NCBI GenBank assembly: GCA_947493995.1
Contig: CANLTJ010000006.1
Span: forward strand, 62,001 to 126,000
Reading direction: 5' to 3'
Length of the DNA: 64,000 nt
DNA from: an uncultured Arachnia sp.
Lineage (GTDB): Bacteria; Actinomycetota; Actinomycetes; Propionibacteriales; Propionibacteriaceae
Shown here in pieces: positions 26,403-34,686 of this stretch. Positions within the stretch are counted from its first letter, which is position 1. Each line of letters opens with the position of its first letter. A model generated the notes under the pieces. The model was not told the origin of the DNA and did not search any database. It saw only the letters and a list, made by a program, of their open reading frames with translations. Both the position numbers and the translations under genes were made by a program.

Positions 26403-28613
26403 TCACGACTTCTCCAACCACTCACCCGCGGCGACGAGTTCAGCCTGGGTCATCAGATCGTCGAGCAATGGATCATTCTCAGCCCGCGGGTCGGCCAGGA
26501 TTTCGTCGGCCAGAGCTTTCGTGTCCCTAATCAGATCCGCATCCTCGGTCACCCGCAGCAGCTTCAGTGACGAACTGCCTGACTGTGCGGCGCCGAGCAC
26601 ATCGCCTTCACGCCGCAGCTCCATGTCCCGTTCTGCGAGTTCGAACCCGTCGTCGCTGAGTTCCAGAGCCCGGATGCGAAGTTGAGCGTTCTCCTGGCCC
26701 TCCCCCGGTGCCGCGAGCAGGAGGCACAGACCTTCGTGCTCGCCACGGCCGATCCGGCCCCGGAGCTGGTGGAGCTGCGTGATGCCGAAGCGGTCAGCAT
26801 CCATCACCACCATGACCGAGGCGTTGGGAACGTCGACGCCCACTTCAATGACTGTGGTGGACACCAGCACGTCCAGGCGGCCGGCGGCGAAATCGGCCAT
26901 CGCAGCGTCACGCTCCGCAGTGGGCTGCTTGCCATGCGCCATGCCCAGCCTGAGATCAGCCAACGGACCACCCGCCAACTGTGGCAGCAACTCGGTGACG
27001 GCCGTCATGTCCGAGCCAGCATCCACGTCGCCTTCGGTCTGCTTGGCGCTGATCGCCGGGCACACGATGAAAGCTTGTCGGCCTTTGCCCACTTCTTCGC
27101 GGATGCGTTGCCAAGCACGCTCCACCCAGTGGGGGTTGGTGAAGGTGTCGACGAAAACCGTCGTGACAGGTGCTCGTTTGGCTGGTCTCTCTCGCAGCTC
27201 AGACACCTCCAGGTCGCCGAACACGGTCATGGCGACGGATCGAGGGATGGGGGTGGCGGTCATCACGAGCGTGTGTGGCTGGCGCTCCGCCTTCGCGGCC
27301 AGCGCGGCCCGCTGCTCCACACCGAAGCGGTGCTGCTCGTCGATTACCACGAGGCCGAGGTCGAAGAACTCGACAGGATCGGACAGCAGTGCATGTGTGC
27401 CGATGACGATGCCAGCCTCCCCGCTCACGATCTGGTTCAGGGCCTCCCGTTTCGCTGCCGCCGGCAGGCTGCCGGTGAGCAGAGTGACGGCCGTCGCGTT
27501 CTCGTGGGCGCCGAGCCGCTGTCCGTCTCCCAGATTCCCCAGAAGGTCCGTGATGGATGTGAAGTGCTGCTTCGCCAGGACCTCCGTGGGTGCCAGCAGC
27601 ACTGCCTGTCCACCGGAATCGACGACGGCAAGCATCGCACGCAGCGCCACGACGGTTTTGCCCGCACCCACTTCGCCCTGGAGCAACCGATGCATGGGTC
27701 GAGTGTCTGCGAGCTCGGTGAACACCGTCTCTGACACGCTCACCTGTCCCTGCGTCAGTTCGAACGGCAGCCGCGCGTCGAACTCATCCAGAAGACCGCC
27801 CGAGACGCGTGGGCGTGGCGTGGCAACCAGATGGGCGAGTGCGCGTCGGCGCTGCGCCATGGCCAGTTGCATGCCGAATGCCTCATCGAAACGGAGTCTG
27901 TCCCGGCCGCGCTCGGCCTGCTCGATGTCGACGGGCTCGTGCACCTCCGTCAGAGCCTGGCCAAACGGGAGAACCCCCGCCCTGTCCACCACCCACGGGG
28001 GCAGCGTGTCGCCCATCGAGACGATGGAGGGCAGCAGCATCTCAAGTGTTTCGGCAATGACCCACGTGGGGAGCGCTCGCGTAGCGGGATACAACCCCAC
28101 CATTGTGGAGCGCTGGACAGTCCGCCGCATCGCTGACTTCTGCTTGTCCCTCTCCTTCTTCCCCGTCACCTGTCCCCGTCCGTCGATCATGACGAAGTCC
28201 GGATGGGTCAGCTGCAGGGAATTGTTGAAGACGCCCACCTTGCCGATGAAGATGCCTCGGGAGCCCACCTCCAGCAGAGATTTCCAGTACGTGGCGTGGT
28301 GCGGCTTGGGAGCGAAAAGCGTCACGGTCAAGTAGCCGGAACCATCCGTCAGCAGCGACTCGACGCGCTGCCGGGCACCTTGGCGAATCCGTGTGGACTG
28401 CACCTTGGCCACCACGGCCACCTCGTCCCCCACCCGTAGCGACGCGAAGTCGCTCATCTGGGTGCCCGCGAGGTAGCGCCGAGGAGTGTGGCGGACCAGA
28501 TCACCGACGGTGTGTACGCCCAGCTTCGCGAACTGGACAGCAGTCTTCTCCCCCACCGCGTCGCGCAAACGGATATTCAGTTCGCGCTGGATGGGTGTCC
28601 GCCAGGTCGCCAT
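26403..28613 (-). CDS. recG: ATP-dependent DNA helicase RecG
   Basis: The 736-residue protein has an N-terminal OB-fold wedge domain (VGDEVAVVAKVQSTRIRQG). Helicase motifs follow: LLQGEVGAGKTVVALRAML (Walker A), VIDEQHRFGV (DEQH box), TATPIPRS, VIEVGVDVPNASVMVV and QLRGRIGRGE. RecG remodels stalled forks and R-loops. The ATG at 28613 (MATWRTPIQ) was chosen; an upstream start at 28673 would run into the terminator hairpin. Confidence 0.95.
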   Translation of the reverse strand: MATWRTPIQRELNIRLRDAVGEKTAVQFAKLGVHTVGDLVRHTPRRYLAGTQMSDFASLRVGDEVAVVAKVQSTRIRQGARQRVESLLTDGSGYLTVTLFAPKPHHATYWKSLLEVGSRGIFIGKVGVFNNSLQLTHPDFVMIDGRGQVTGKKERDKQKSAMRRTVQRSTMVGLYPATRALPTWVIAETLEMLLPSIVSMGDTLPPWVVDRAGVLPFGQALTEVHEPVDIEQAERGRDRLRFDEAFGMQLAMAQRRRALAHLVATPRPRVSGGLLDEFDARLPFELTQGQVSVSETVFTELADTRPMHRLLQGEVGAGKTVVALRAMLAVVDSGGQAVLLAPTEVLAKQHFTSITDLLGNLGDGQRLGAHENATAVTLLTGSLPAAAKREALNQIVSGEAGIVIGTHALLSDPVEFFDLGLVVIDEQHRFGVEQRAALAAKAERQPHTLVMTATPIPRSVAMTVFGDLEVSELRERPAKRAPVTTVFVDTFTNPHWVERAWQRIREEVGKGRQAFIVCPAISAKQTEGDVDAGSDMTAVTELLPQLAGGPLADLRLGMAHGKQPTAERDAAMADFAAGRLDVLVSTTVIEVGVDVPNASVMVVMDADRFGITQLHQLRGRIGRGEHEGLCLLLAAPGEGQENAQLRIRALELSDDGFELAERDMELRREGDVLGAAQSGSSSLKLLRVTEDADLIRDTKALADEILADPRAENDPLLDDLMTQAELVAAGEWLEKS

Positions 28614-28643
28614 GCCCAGCACCCTACAAGTGCCCACGGACAC

Positions 28644-28677
28644 CAAAATGGCCCGTGGGCGACCACGGACCATTTTG
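28644..28677 (-). terminator. Terminator hairpin after rpmB
   Basis: CAAAATGGCCCGTGG (28644-28658) and CCACGGACCATTTTG (28663-28677) pair over 15 positions with one mismatch around a 4-base loop. It lies 20 bases past the rpmB stop, and the A/T base of the stem supplies a short T-run on the minus strand. This is a good rho-independent terminator. Confidence 0.75.
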
Positions 28678-28696
28678 AAGTGAAGGGGCTATCGCC

Positions 28697-28882
28697 TCAG
28701 CGGGAGACCTTCCCCGCCTTCAGGCACGATGTGCAGACGTTGAGCCGCTTCGCGGTCCCCTCAACGGTGGCGCGAACGCGCTGGATGTTGGGGTTCCAGC
28801 GACGCTTGGTCTTCTTCTTCGACCAGGGCACGTTGTGACCGAAGCCGGGTCGCTTGGCGCAAACATCACATACGGCGGCCAC
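28697..28882 (-). CDS. rpmB: 50S ribosomal protein L28, zinc-finger form
   Basis: The 61-residue protein begins at a GTG (VAAVCDVCAKRPGFG) and carries CDVC and CTSC, the zinc-binding C+ form. Its end TCLKAGKV-like segment and WSKKKTKRRWNPN match L28. The first ATG of the open frame is at 28915 and would add a non-family leader, so the GTG is preferred. It stands alone between a terminator and a long divergent gap. Confidence 0.93.
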   Translation of the reverse strand: MAAVCDVCAKRPGFGHNVPWSKKKTKRRWNPNIQRVRATVEGTAKRLNVCTSCLKAGKVSR

Positions 28883-29224
28883 TGTGAACTCCTCGTTGCT
28901 TGATCCGACGCGCACTGCGTCGGGTTTCGATCAGATATGGGCCCAGCGACGAGACGCCGCGGACAACTGAAAGAGAATATCGCACCAGCCCGGGTCGGGC
29001 AAAAACAGCGGTGAACGTCACTCAGGCACACCGCCCGCCCGATACTCATACAAGGAGTATCCCCACCTCGAGCGTCGTGGTTTCGCAGGCACCCGCCCAG
29101 CGGCGCCACCACCGGTCCAATCGGACAACGAAGTTAAGCACTTCGCCATGAGGCCTGACCGTGAGCAGTATTCCAGCCTATGCTGCCCGAGTCATCTTCT
29201 TCAGCGTCGAGTGATTGGCAGCAC
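28883..29224. other. Divergent intergenic region between rpmB and the hexosaminidase gene
   Basis: This gap of about 340 bases has no convincing gene. It holds three inverted repeats: CCGACGC/GCGTCGG at 28905-28923 (likely in the rpmB leader), GATACTC/GAGTATC at 29041-29061, and CGAAGT/ACTTCG at 29129-29145 just before the hexosaminidase start. Base composition is less GC-rich than the flanks. Promoters for both directions must lie here, but I could not place -35/-10 boxes with confidence. Confidence 0.5.
29129..29145 (+). promoter_or_regulatory. Candidate operator palindrome upstream of the GH20 gene
   Basis: CGAAGT-TAAGC-ACTTCG is a perfect 6+5+6 palindrome, 35 bases before the first possible ATG (29180) and 80 before the preferred one (29225). 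Its size suits a dimeric repressor, perhaps one sensing amino sugars. No regulator gene is adjacent, so this is speculative. Confidence 0.3.
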
Positions 29225-32200
29225 ATGACCCGCTTCTCCCAGAGCCGTCGTACGCGGTTCCTTGCAGTCGTCGCCTCCGCGGCTCTTCTTCTTGGACTGG
29301 CCCCCGCACTTCAGGCTTCGGCCGCGGATCCCGTCAACCTTGGTGTTGACCGTCCTGTCACCGCTTCTGGCCAGGAAGTGGCCGGCAGGTGGGGACCTGA
29401 GCTGGCCTTTGACGGCGATCCCGGACCTGAGGGCATCCCGGCGCCGGGCGTCCACAACGCCATCGACGCCTCGCGCTGGTCCTCCCCCAGTACGGACACC
29501 GAGTGGATCCAGGTGGACCTCGGCAATACCGCCAACATCACCGAGATTCGCACCCACTGGGGCAACACCTACTCCACCATGTACACACTCGAGGGTTCCG
29601 CTGACGGCTCCAACTGGGTGCAACTGACGGATGGTGCAGTCGCCGGTCCTGACTCGCGGGGCGCGTGGACGACGTGGACAGGACCCGTCGACGACGTGCG
29701 TCACGTGAGGCTCAGCACCAGCGGCGGCCGGAACCAGCCCTGGGGCATCGCCATCTGGGAAATCGAGATCATGGGCACCCTGGATGGCCCTGTCGTCGAA
29801 CCTGCCTTCGTGGATGTCATCCCGAAGCCGTCAAGTTTCACCGAGACCGACGCTGGCACGTTCCAACTCAGCGACTCCACGCCCATCGTGGCCACCGGCG
29901 ACGCCGTCGGAACCGCCGACCTGCTGGCCGAGACGCTCCGTGCCTCCACCGGTTTCGCTCTGCCCGTCGCAGCCACAGGAAGTGACGCCATCACCCTGAA
30001 CCTGGACACCGACTCCGACATACCCGTCGAGGGGTACGAACTCGTCTCCACCTCCGACGGTGTGACCATCACCGCTGGCGACCGTGCCGGTTTGTTCTAC
30101 GGCACGCAGACGCTGCTGCAGCTGCTGGGCCCCTGGGCCCGCTCCACCGACGCGGTGGTCTCCGACTGGAGTGTCGCCGCCCTCGACATCGAGGACGCCC
30201 CCCGCTACGGCTACCGCGGCATCATGATCGATCCGGTGCGCAGTTTCATCGAGGTGGACGAGGTCAAGAACATCATTGACCAGCAGGCCGCCTACAAGAT
30301 GAACGTGATGCACATGCATCTCTCGGACGACCAGGGTTGGCGCATCGCCATCAGCAACGAAGACAAGGCCGATGGCGACGACATCGACTACTCACTCCTC
30401 ACCAGCATCTCCGGTGAGACCGCCGTCGCCACCACCCAGTGGACAGACATCACCGGGCGCACCGGCTTCTACAGCGCCGACGAGTTCGCAGAGATCGTCG
30501 CCTACGCGGATGCCCGCAACGTCGCGATTGTCCCAGAGATCGACGGGCCGGCGCACACCAATGCGATCCTGCACGCCATACCGCAGCTCAACACGGACAA
30601 CAGCTACCCCGCCGTGCCGCCCGACGAAGAAACCGTGCCGCCCAACACCACAACCAGCGTGGGCGAGTCATCATTGGACGCCCAACATGAGCCGACGTAT
30701 GTCTTCATGCGGCACGTCATCGCCGACATCCTTGAGAAGAACACCACCACCGTGCATGGCACCCAGTACTTCCATCTCGGTGGCGACGAATCGCACAACA
30801 CCGGCGACGATGACTACCGCACGTACATGGATCGGACCAGTGACGACGTCACGGACCTCGGCGCGGTGCCGATCGTCTGGAACGAAGCGGCGGCCAAGGC
30901 CACCGCAGAACTCCCCTCAGAAACTGTCGTACAGCACTGGACCACGGGCGGAATCCCGGCCACCACCGCCTTCCTCAACGAGCACGAGAACAGCAGGCTG
31001 ATCGCCAGCATCGCCCAGCACGCCTACCTGGGACAGCGGCCCGGCCCCGACGTGGTCGGCCCCTCGTGGGCCTGTGGTTCCGGTTGTGGCATCAACAACT
31101 TCTACAACTGGAACCCCAATGAGTTGTTCAACGTTTCGGACGACAAGGTTCTTGGTGTCACCACGGCGCACTGGTCCGAGCACACCCGGAGCGAACGGTC
31201 GCTGGAGTTCCAGATCTACCCCCGAATGATGGTGACCGCCGAAGTGGGCTGGACCCCGCAGGAGGAACGCAACATCTCCGACTTCCGTGAGCGAGTGGCG
31301 TCGTTGGGCACGTCACTGACCGCGACGGGGCGCAACTTCTATCCCTCCGACGGTGAGTGGGAGGCCGACGCAGTTGCTCTCGTGCGTGACGGGTTGAGGT
31401 CTGACACCAACATCGGCGACATTGCCGTCGGTGCCATGCCCGAGGTTCCGGTGGACGACGTCTCAGCGACGTTCGAGCTCAACGGCACCGGTCACGACGT
31501 CGATGTCTCCCTCGCGTGGGAGCACGCGATCAACAACACCAGCTACGACGGCCGGCAGGCCAATGGCCTGTTCACCTTCGCCCTCAACACGATGCTGCCC
31601 GGCGGCACCCACACCGGCGATCTGGTCATCACCGCTGGCGACGCTGACATCACGGTGCCACTGACGCTGGAGGTGGACGCCGTCACAGACCCGACCACCG
31701 ATCCCTCCACGACGGGCACCGCCACCGCCACCTCGTCGGTCACCACCACGGCGACGGCCACGACCACCGCCACGGCGACGTCCTCCGCGACGGTCACGAC
31801 CACCACCACCGTCACGGGAACCTCCACCGCGACTGCGACCGCAACCACGACGGCCACCACCACCAAGACTGCCACCGTGACAGCGGAACCCACCGCCGGG
31901 CCCACCACCACGGCCGGGCCCGTGGACGTGTACTCCACGCCCGGACTCCACTTCGTCAACGGGCGCCACTGGTGGACCCGCTGCGAGCCCTATTCCCAGA
32001 CGACGCGCTGCTTTACGTCTATTTGGGGAACCAGGATCATCCAGGCGGGTGGGAGCTACGTCCGCACCGATGGCTGGATGTTCAACAACCTGACCTATCT
32101 GGCCAGTCCCCGCGCCCTCTGGGAGAACAACCCGCTGGGAAACACCGGAGCGTGGACAGCAGCCGATGGCCGCAAGTGGCGCACCGAATGCGACACCCCC

Positions 32201-32329
32201 GCAACCGGACGCAACGGCTGCCGCAGCGAGACCCTGACCACCGTCATCGAAGCGGTCCGGACTCCAACGGGAACCACGTACCGCCAGACGGAGAAGTGGG
32301 TGTTCAACAACATCGTCAGGTTCTCCTGA
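29225..32329 (+). CDS. Secreted modular beta-N-acetylhexosaminidase (GH20)
   Basis: The protein of about 1034 residues has a signal peptide ending near ALQASA (residue 33) and an F5/8-type C (CBM32-like) domain at about 35-180 (WIQVDLGNTANITEIRTHWG). A GH20b domain and the GH20 barrel follow, with the catalytic pair in FHLGGDESH near residue 520. A Thr/Ala-rich linker covers about 820-900. The C-terminal domain (about 135 residues) contains WWTRCEPYSQTTRC and EWRTECDTP-like elements plus a repeated FNN motif. It should cleave terminal GlcNAc/GalNAc from chitin, peptidoglycan or host glycans outside the cell. The first ATG at 29180 is possible, but 29225 gives a clean signal peptide. No transport or catabolic genes for the product are nearby. 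Confidence 0.92.
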   Translation: MTRFSQSRRTRFLAVVASAALLLGLAPALQASAADPVNLGVDRPVTASGQEVAGRWGPELAFDGDPGPEGIPAPGVHNAIDASRWSSPSTDTEWIQVDLGNTANITEIRTHWGNTYSTMYTLEGSADGSNWVQLTDGAVAGPDSRGAWTTWTGPVDDVRHVRLSTSGGRNQPWGIAIWEIEIMGTLDGPVVEPAFVDVIPKPSSFTETDAGTFQLSDSTPIVATGDAVGTADLLAETLRASTGFALPVAATGSDAITLNLDTDSDIPVEGYELVSTSDGVTITAGDRAGLFYGTQTLLQLLGPWARSTDAVVSDWSVAALDIEDAPRYGYRGIMIDPVRSFIEVDEVKNIIDQQAAYKMNVMHMHLSDDQGWRIAISNEDKADGDDIDYSLLTSISGETAVATTQWTDITGRTGFYSADEFAEIVAYADARNVAIVPEIDGPAHTNAILHAIPQLNTDNSYPAVPPDEETVPPNTTTSVGESSLDAQHEPTYVFMRHVIADILEKNTTTVHGTQYFHLGGDESHNTGDDDYRTYMDRTSDDVTDLGAVPIVWNEAAAKATAELPSETVVQHWTTGGIPATTAFLNEHENSRLIASIAQHAYLGQRPGPDVVGPSWACGSGCGINNFYNWNPNELFNVSDDKVLGVTTAHWSEHTRSERSLEFQIYPRMMVTAEVGWTPQEERNISDFRERVASLGTSLTATGRNFYPSDGEWEADAVALVRDGLRSDTNIGDIAVGAMPEVPVDDVSATFELNGTGHDVDVSLAWEHAINNTSYDGRQANGLFTFALNTMLPGGTHTGDLVITAGDADITVPLTLEVDAVTDPTTDPSTTGTATATSSVTTTATATTTATATSSATVTTTTTVTGTSTATATATTTATTTKTATVTAEPTAGPTTTAGPVDVYSTPGLHFVNGRHWWTRCEPYSQTTRCFTSIWGTRIIQAGGSYVRTDGWMFNNLTYLASPRALWENNPLGNTGAWTAADGRKWRTECDTPATGRNGCRSETLTTVIEAVRTPTGTTYRQTEKWVFNNIVRFS
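31700..31905 (+). repeat. Low-complexity Thr/Ala-coding linker
   Basis: The DNA is built from ACC, ACG, GCC and GCG codons and encodes alternating Thr and Ala with some Ser and Val. Codons vary, so it is not a simple tandem repeat, but it is prone to slippage. It separates the catalytic part of the hexosaminidase from its C-terminal domain and could be O-glycosylated. Confidence 0.7.
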
Positions 32330-32348
32330 CCAAGTAGACCCAGCACAA

Positions 32349-32383
32349 GCAGCGGCCGCCCAGCAACGCTGGGCGGCCGCTGC
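32349..32383. terminator. Very strong bidirectional terminator hairpin
   Basis: The 16-base arms GCAGCGGCCGCCCAGC (32349-32364) and GCTGGGCGGCCGCTGC (32368-32383) match perfectly with a 3-base loop. It lies 19 bases past the hexosaminidase stop and 83 bases past the convergent DJ-1 gene stop. There is no long T-run, but the stem is extreme. It probably ends transcription from both sides. Confidence 0.75.
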
Positions 32384-32466
32384 ACTCGGTCGCTTCTTTG
32401 CTTCGCCCGTGCCAGAGGCTCAGGCAGTTTCACTGATTGGGTGAGGATTCCGTTACAACGCGCACC

Positions 32467-33015
32467 TCAGGCGGTTTGCCCCTTGTGCGGACCCTCGCCG
32501 ATTTCCTCGACGAGCTTGGCATTGAAGGCCGGGAGATCGTCGGGCGTACGGCTCGAGACCAGTCCCTGGTCCGTGACCACTTCCTCGTCCACCCAGTGTG
32601 CGCCAGCGTTCTTCAGATCAGTCTTGAGGCTCGGGTAGGACGTGATCTTCCTGTCCTTCACCACATCCGCCTCAATGAGAATCCATGCTCCGTGACAGAT
32701 GACGCCGACGGGCTTGTGCGCCTCGAAGAACGCGCGGGCGAACTTCACGGAGTCCTCGTCCATGCGCAGGTGGTCGGCGTTCACCACACCTCCGGGAAGC
32801 ATCAGCGCGTCAAAGTCCGAGGCGTCGGCCGACGCCACGTCCAGATCCACAGGGGCGCGGTGTCCCTTCTTGCCGGTGAGGTCATCATCCGCAGGGGACA
32901 CAAGCGTCGCCTGCGCGCCGGCCTCGATGACCGCATCCCAGGGAGAGGTCAGTTCACTGTCCTCGTAGCCGTTCGTCAGAAGGAAGGCGACCTTCTTGCC
33001 ATCAAGCTTTGCCAT
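32467..33015 (-). CDS. DJ-1/PfpI family protein
   Basis: The 182-residue protein has the DJ-1/PfpI fold motifs KVAFLLTNGYEDSEL (with the conserved Glu), DALMLPGGVVNADHLR and the nucleophile elbow GVICHGAW with its Cys. Family members act as deglycases, chaperones or peptidases in carbonyl and oxidative stress. The start MAKLDGKKVAF at 33015 was chosen over a longer frame to 33084. It converges on the hexosaminidase across a strong terminator. Confidence 0.9.
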   Translation of the reverse strand: MAKLDGKKVAFLLTNGYEDSELTSPWDAVIEAGAQATLVSPADDDLTGKKGHRAPVDLDVASADASDFDALMLPGGVVNADHLRMDEDSVKFARAFFEAHKPVGVICHGAWILIEADVVKDRKITSYPSLKTDLKNAGAHWVDEEVVTDQGLVSSRTPDDLPAFNAKLVEEIGEGPHKGQTA

Positions 33016-33099
33016 GATCCAATTCCTTTCGGTCGGTTCGTCTCCACGGTAGCCGCGGCCGGTGTCAGCCCCTTTTCGGACCACCAGTGTCCTTGGCTT

Positions 33100-33143
33100 A
33101 GCTGTGGACTAGTTGCTGGTCTGGCGTCACCAACTCCACAGCT
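33100..33143. repeat. Short palindromic repeat, copy 1
   Basis: Arms AGCTGTGGA (33100-33108) and TCCACAGCT (33135-33143) flank a core containing GCTGGTCTGGCGTCACC. The same element, inverted, occurs at 63067-63106 with nearly identical core sequence. Both lie in intergenic DNA. It resembles a REP-like or mobile palindromic unit; its function is unknown. Confidence 0.6.
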
Positions 33144-33156
33144 ATCAGGGTCGGTG

Positions 33157-33167
33157 GTTGTAACAAC
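33157..33167. promoter_or_regulatory. Small perfect palindrome before the sigma-factor gene
   Basis: GTTGTAACAAC is an 11-base perfect palindrome 26 bases upstream of the sigma-factor ATG. It could be an operator or part of the promoter, as AAC motifs occur in ECF promoters. The evidence is only position and symmetry. Confidence 0.25.
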
Positions 33168-33192
33168 TACCCGGTTGGAGACACTGAAGGGT

Positions 33193-33489
33193 ATGGACGA
33201 TGATCGACGCTCTCGCTTCGTGGCCCTGTATGAGGACCACGCGGACGCCGTCATGTCCTATTGCCTGCGCCACCTAACCCCATCAGCGGCCGAGGACGCC
33301 GTCAGCGACACGTTCCTCACCGCGTGGCGCAAACTCGACGACGTGCCAGCGGAAGCGCGCGGCTGGCTCATCGTGACCGCCCGCAACACCATCCGTAACC
33401 GATACCGCACACAGGCGCGTGCACTGGACGTGAAGGATCGGCTGACATCAATGACGGCGCCCCCATCTGGACGACAGCGATCAGATTGA
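33193..33489 (+). pseudogene. Truncated ECF sigma factor, region 2 only
   Basis: The 98-residue product covers sigma-70 region 2 (VALYEDHADAVMSYCLRHL ... DTFLTAWRKLDDV ... GWLIVTARNTIRNRYRTQ) but ends before any region 4, which an ECF factor needs to bind the -35 element. A GAAGG Shine-Dalgarno precedes the ATG. The last 10-12 residues (TAPPSGRQRSD) are out of frame with a different coding segment, whose similarity to a downstream domain begins near 33460. That marks a likely deletion junction. I call it a pseudogene; a working mini-sigma or decoy is possible but unlikely. Confidence 0.7.
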
Positions 33490-34478
33490 CGGAACAAGGA
33501 AACCGCCTCCAGGTGCACGTGGTACAGGACTCAGCTGATACGAGGGACAGCATCAGGACCATCGTCGGCCAAGATGTCTGGGAGTTCACTGACATCATCC
33601 CCTTCTTCTATCCCGTGGTGAACGCATCCACACCCCCAACCGATCCCCCAACGCCTTCACCGTTGCCATCGTCGCCTTCAATGCCTTCACCGTCGCCTTC
33701 GACCCCATCCACCAGCTCCGGTGGCGAACCGATGGCCATCCAAGGCAGCCACATGGTGGTGAACGGCCAGTTCGGGGTCTGCTACGGCAGTGTCGAGATG
33801 GGTGATGGAAACGAGGCTTCCTGCGTCGGTGGTTTCCTTCCTGTGGAAGGCATGACGTTGGCGGAAGCCGGAGAGGCCCCGGCACTCACCGTCGGGAGGT
33901 GGGATGGATCCGTCTTCCACGGTGTGCGCTCCTACCAATACGGCGCTAAGGACTCCCCGGTGTCGCAATTCGCTGAGACGCCGCCGGCCAAGCCGGACCT
34001 CTGCGAGGAGAAGACTGGCGCCGGCTCATCCGTCGGCTTTGATGAACTGTGGGCCAGGGCCGAGCAGCTCCCGGGATTCCAGGATCTCTGGATCCCTGAT
34101 GACGAACCCATGGACCATGCGCAAGTCGCTGTCACAGAGGGGATCGAGGAGGCGGAGGACGCCTTGCTCAGCGAGTTCGGGTTCTCGCTGTGCGTCGGCA
34201 CTGTTCCCGGTCCGGATGCAGCCACCCTCGACGAAGCGGAAGCCACCATCGCGGAGCTGTGGCCGCGCGCGCCGGGAGAGTTGAAGCCGTTCATCCTCAC
34301 CACGTCACAGGTCGAGGAGGACGGCAACACCCTCACTGTCCTCGTGCTGGATGACTCCGACGAATTCACCTCCCGGGTGAGGGATGCGGTGGGACCGGAC
34401 GTGTGGCCGTACACGACTGTGAAGGCTGCGCTGGTGCCCGTCGATGCGGAAGCGCTGGAACCGTCTGAAGACAACTGA
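33486..34478 (+). CDS. Proline-rich protein with duplicated domain tail, probably missing its N-terminus
   Basis: The 330-residue frame starts at a TTG overlapping the broken sigma gene. Residues 1-45 (GNRLQVHVVQDSADTRDSIR ... VGQDVW) resemble the protein's own C-terminus (GNTLTVLVLDDSDEFTSRVR ... VGPDVW). A Pro/Ser/Thr linker follows at about 48-80 (PSPLPSSPSMPSPSPSTPS), then a domain with scattered cysteines. There is no signal peptide or membrane anchor, although the linker suggests an extracellular protein. The homology in this frame continues upstream of the TTG (P-I-W-T-T before it). So a deletion probably fused a sigma gene to the tail of a partner protein, perhaps an anti-sigma-type membrane protein. 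It may be non-functional. Confidence 0.6.
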   Translation: MTEQGNRLQVHVVQDSADTRDSIRTIVGQDVWEFTDIIPFFYPVVNASTPPTDPPTPSPLPSSPSMPSPSPSTPSTSSGGEPMAIQGSHMVVNGQFGVCYGSVEMGDGNEASCVGGFLPVEGMTLAEAGEAPALTVGRWDGSVFHGVRSYQYGAKDSPVSQFAETPPAKPDLCEEKTGAGSSVGFDELWARAEQLPGFQDLWIPDDEPMDHAQVAVTEGIEEAEDALLSEFGFSLCVGTVPGPDAATLDEAEATIAELWPRAPGELKPFILTTSQVEEDGNTLTVLVLDDSDEFTSRVRDAVGPDVWPYTTVKAALVPVDAEALEPSEDN

Positions 34479-34527
34479 CAGCGTTCGTCTAAAAGTCCGC
34501 ACAGTGTGGGCACCGACGGCGCACTAG

Positions 34528-34686
34528 GGAAGCACTGATCAATGCTGTTCTCGGCGAGGACGCCGGGCGGGATGGGATGGTGTCACTACATCTGGTGCGT
34601 GTACTGGATGTCCATATCCAGATGCAGGGACGCCAGATCGCCCGATCCGGTGCACCGCAGCCAGGACATGATTGGTCAGTGGTTCA
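34528..34686 (+). mobile_element. MITE-like element, copy A (complete)
   Basis: A 159-base element begins GGAAGCACTGATCAAT and ends ATTGGTCAGTGGTTCA. These terminal inverted repeats match at 13 of 16 positions. It is flanked by CTAG on both sides (34524-34527 and 34687-34690), a 4-base target duplication like that of IS5-type elements. It holds no gene. The inner part contains CTGGATGTCCATATCCAG, a small hairpin. Related copies are at 58955, 61920 and 63908. It lies 38 bases upstream of the antiporter start. Confidence 0.8.

Noticed and set aside
29129..29139. The ten bases GAAGTTAAGC (29130-29139) match a conserved 5S rRNA segment.
   Set aside because: The flanking 100 bases do not form the 5S helices and lack the other conserved blocks. 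The match is better explained by the palindrome CGAAGT-TAAGC-ACTTCG.
31700..31905. Repetitive-looking DNA considered as a CRISPR or VNTR array.
   Set aside because: There are no regular spacers or constant repeat units. It is an in-frame Thr/Ala linker with varied codons.
33193..33489. Reading the sigma fragment as a complete small anti-sigma or mini-sigma gene.
   Set aside because: Homology to a different protein begins in another frame before its stop, which fits a deletion junction better than a designed short gene.
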